Source: an uncultured Collinsella sp. (GTDB taxonomy: Bacteria > Actinomycetota > Coriobacteriia > Coriobacteriales > Coriobacteriaceae). From it: a stretch of 7,098 nt of DNA. The notes under the pieces were generated by a model. It worked only from the letters and a program-made list of their open reading frames with translations, searched no databases and was not told where the DNA came from. Below are positions 6,325 to 7,098 of this stretch, piece by piece. The stretch is taken from assembly GCA_902478985.1 (NCBI GenBank), contig CABSNH010000080.1, positions 1 to 7,098 of the forward strand, in the 5' to 3' direction. Each line of letters begins with the position of its first letter. Position 1 is the stretch's first letter. The translations under genes and the position numbers were made by a program.

Positions 6325-6873
6325 ATGGCTGAAGTTGAAGTAAGGGCTTTGGGTCCCGACGACGTCGACGATATGGTCGATCTGGACGAGCAGTCGGGCT
6401 ACGAGGTCTATGACGCGTGGGCGGACTATGTTGAGGACGAGGACGAGGAGAACTGTTACCTCTGGGGCGTCTTTGCCGATGATGAGCTGGTCGGTTTTTG
6501 CGTAACGGGCGGTTCAGATGACCCCGACCTGCCGGATGCCGTTACGGAGCACCCGCTCAACAAGTACCTGGCGACGTTTCTGAGCCATGTGTATGTTGAC
6601 CCCGACTACCGCGGTAACGGCTATGGCGCGCGCCTGGTGCACGACGCCCTGTTGGGATACTGGGAGAGCGAGGGCCATCAGGAGCCTGCATTCCTGGATC
6701 TGAGCGAATATCTCTTTGACGATCCTGATGCGGATCCGATTAAGCTCGCACATCTGCTCATCGACTTCTTTGGCAAGAACGGGTTTGAACCCATTCCCGA
6801 CGATGAACACGACATCACCTACACCTGCATGGTCTTGGATCCCAAGAACTTTAAGGACCCGGACGCAGAGTAG
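6325..6873 (+). CDS. GNAT-family N-acetyltransferase
   Basis: The ATG at 6325 has AAAGGA seven bases upstream. The 182-residue product has the GNAT layout: an N-terminal strand-helix (EVRALGPDDVDDMVDLDE), a strand pair around residues 45-61 (YLWGVFADDELVGFCVTGG), then the motif A strand LSHVYVDPDYRG and acetyl-CoA loop RGNGYG at 96-101, followed by the helix ARLVHDALLGYW. A strand with AFLDLSEYLF and the late motif FFGKNGFEPI (148-157), typical of GNAT C-termini, complete the fold. It should transfer an acetyl group from acetyl-CoA to an amine; the substrate, whether small molecule or protein, cannot be read from the sequence. Odd points are the very acidic composition (EDEDEE at 37-42, an Asp-rich stretch at 132-137 and an acidic tail) and an extended segment at 62-83 between the strands. 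It has its own palindrome-linked promoter and a terminator after it. Confidence 0.88.
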   Translation: MAEVEVRALGPDDVDDMVDLDEQSGYEVYDAWADYVEDEDEENCYLWGVFADDELVGFCVTGGSDDPDLPDAVTEHPLNKYLATFLSHVYVDPDYRGNGYGARLVHDALLGYWESEGHQEPAFLDLSEYLFDDPDADPIKLAHLLIDFFGKNGFEPIPDDEHDITYTCMVLDPKNFKDPDAE

Positions 6874-6918
6874 AGGCTGCGATCTGTTGGTTCAGCTTCC
6901 CTAGTTGATGTTTGACGG

Positions 6919-6963
6919 GGCCGGACGTTCCAGTTGTGATGGCTGGACGTCCGGTCTTTTTTT
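6919..6963 (+). terminator. Rho-independent terminator after the acetyltransferase gene
   Basis: CCGGACGT at 6921-6928 pairs with ACGTCCGG at 6947-6954. After a single bulged T the stem continues with CCAG (6930-6933) against CTGG (6943-6946), closing a 9-base loop. Seven Ts at 6957-6963 follow. It lies about 45 bases after the stop codon. Confidence 0.85.
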
Positions 6964-6994
6964 GGCCTGTCGGGTTTGGTGCTCGGCACGTTTG

Positions 6995-7049
6995 TCTCGA
7001 TCTGTAACATCTGGCGGGGGATACGGGGTCTAGTTGTTACAGATCGAGA
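6995..7049. repeat. Long inverted repeat in the intergenic region
   Basis: TCTCGATCTGTAACA at 6995-7009 and its exact reverse complement at 7035-7049 form a 15-bp stem around a 25-base GC-rich loop. There is no T-run after it. A further copy of the left arm lies at 7074-7095, which suggests a family of short intergenic palindromic elements rather than a single operator. Confidence 0.65.
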
Positions 7050-7073
7050 TTGTTCCTCGGCAGACAACTCAAC

Positions 7074-7095
7074 TGTCTCAATCTGTAACATCTGG
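7074..7095 (+). repeat. Direct copy of the inverted-repeat arm at the window edge
   Basis: This 22-base stretch matches 6993-7014 at 21 positions; only a G-to-A change in the GATC/AATC part differs. The identity includes CTGTAACATCTGG, extending past the stem arm into the loop. The window ends three bases later, so whether it is the left arm of a second hairpin cannot be seen. Confidence 0.6.
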
Positions 7096-7098
7096 GGC

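Noticed and set aside
6819..7091. A 90-codon minus-strand open frame at the right end
   Set aside because: It crosses the terminator and both repeat copies, and its MLQIET motif appears twice only because the DNA repeat does. No ribosome site.
6995..7095. A CRISPR array made of the TCTGTAACA repeats
   Set aside because: Copies occur in both orientations, are only three in number and are unevenly spaced; no cas genes are present.

Overview
The window reads as a stretch of ordinary-looking bacterial chromosome, moderately GC-rich, with clear Shine-Dalgarno sequences, one TTG start and short intergenic gaps. Codon use and overall style suggest a Coriobacteriia member (Actinomycetota, e.g. a Collinsella relative). 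This is an impression only: no rRNA, tRNA or recognisable housekeeping gene anchors the taxonomy. No phage, transposase or CRISPR signature is visible.

Layout, left to right. A leftward membrane-protein gene runs off the left edge (1-502, TTG start). Sixty bases upstream of it lies a leftward gene for an unrecognised 423-residue protein (563-1834), probably in the same transcript. A 192-base gap (1835-2026) holds a promoter and a strong hairpin. Next is a leftward gene for an unrecognised 1129-residue protein (2027-5416), built from three diverged copies of one ~190-residue domain plus a C-terminal region of about 395 residues. A 266-base divergent control region (5417-5682) follows. Rightward from it come a small acidic protein with two C-terminal membrane segments (5683-6228) and a GNAT-fold acetyltransferase (6325-6873). 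The right end holds a rho-independent terminator and copies of a palindromic intergenic repeat.

The most striking signal is regulatory. The 12-base palindrome TGTTGCGCAACA, or an 11/12 match, occurs in front of all four transcription units. In each case it is followed, exactly 19 bases downstream in the direction of transcription, by a -10-like hexamer of the form TAnnnT. The four units lie on both strands and encode unrelated proteins. They therefore look like members of one regulon controlled by an unidentified dimeric DNA-binding protein that occupies or replaces the -35 region. This is read directly from the sequence; the regulator and the physiological cue are unknown.

How the genes work together cannot be deduced from known functions, because only the acetyltransferase belongs to a family I recognise. 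Shared control is the best evidence that they are linked. Weaker common threads are polyacidic stretches in several products and membrane association of two of the five. The triplicated protein is the best candidate for an undescribed protein family: each copy keeps a FPxHxxC motif, a WGYNS motif and an RCG motif.
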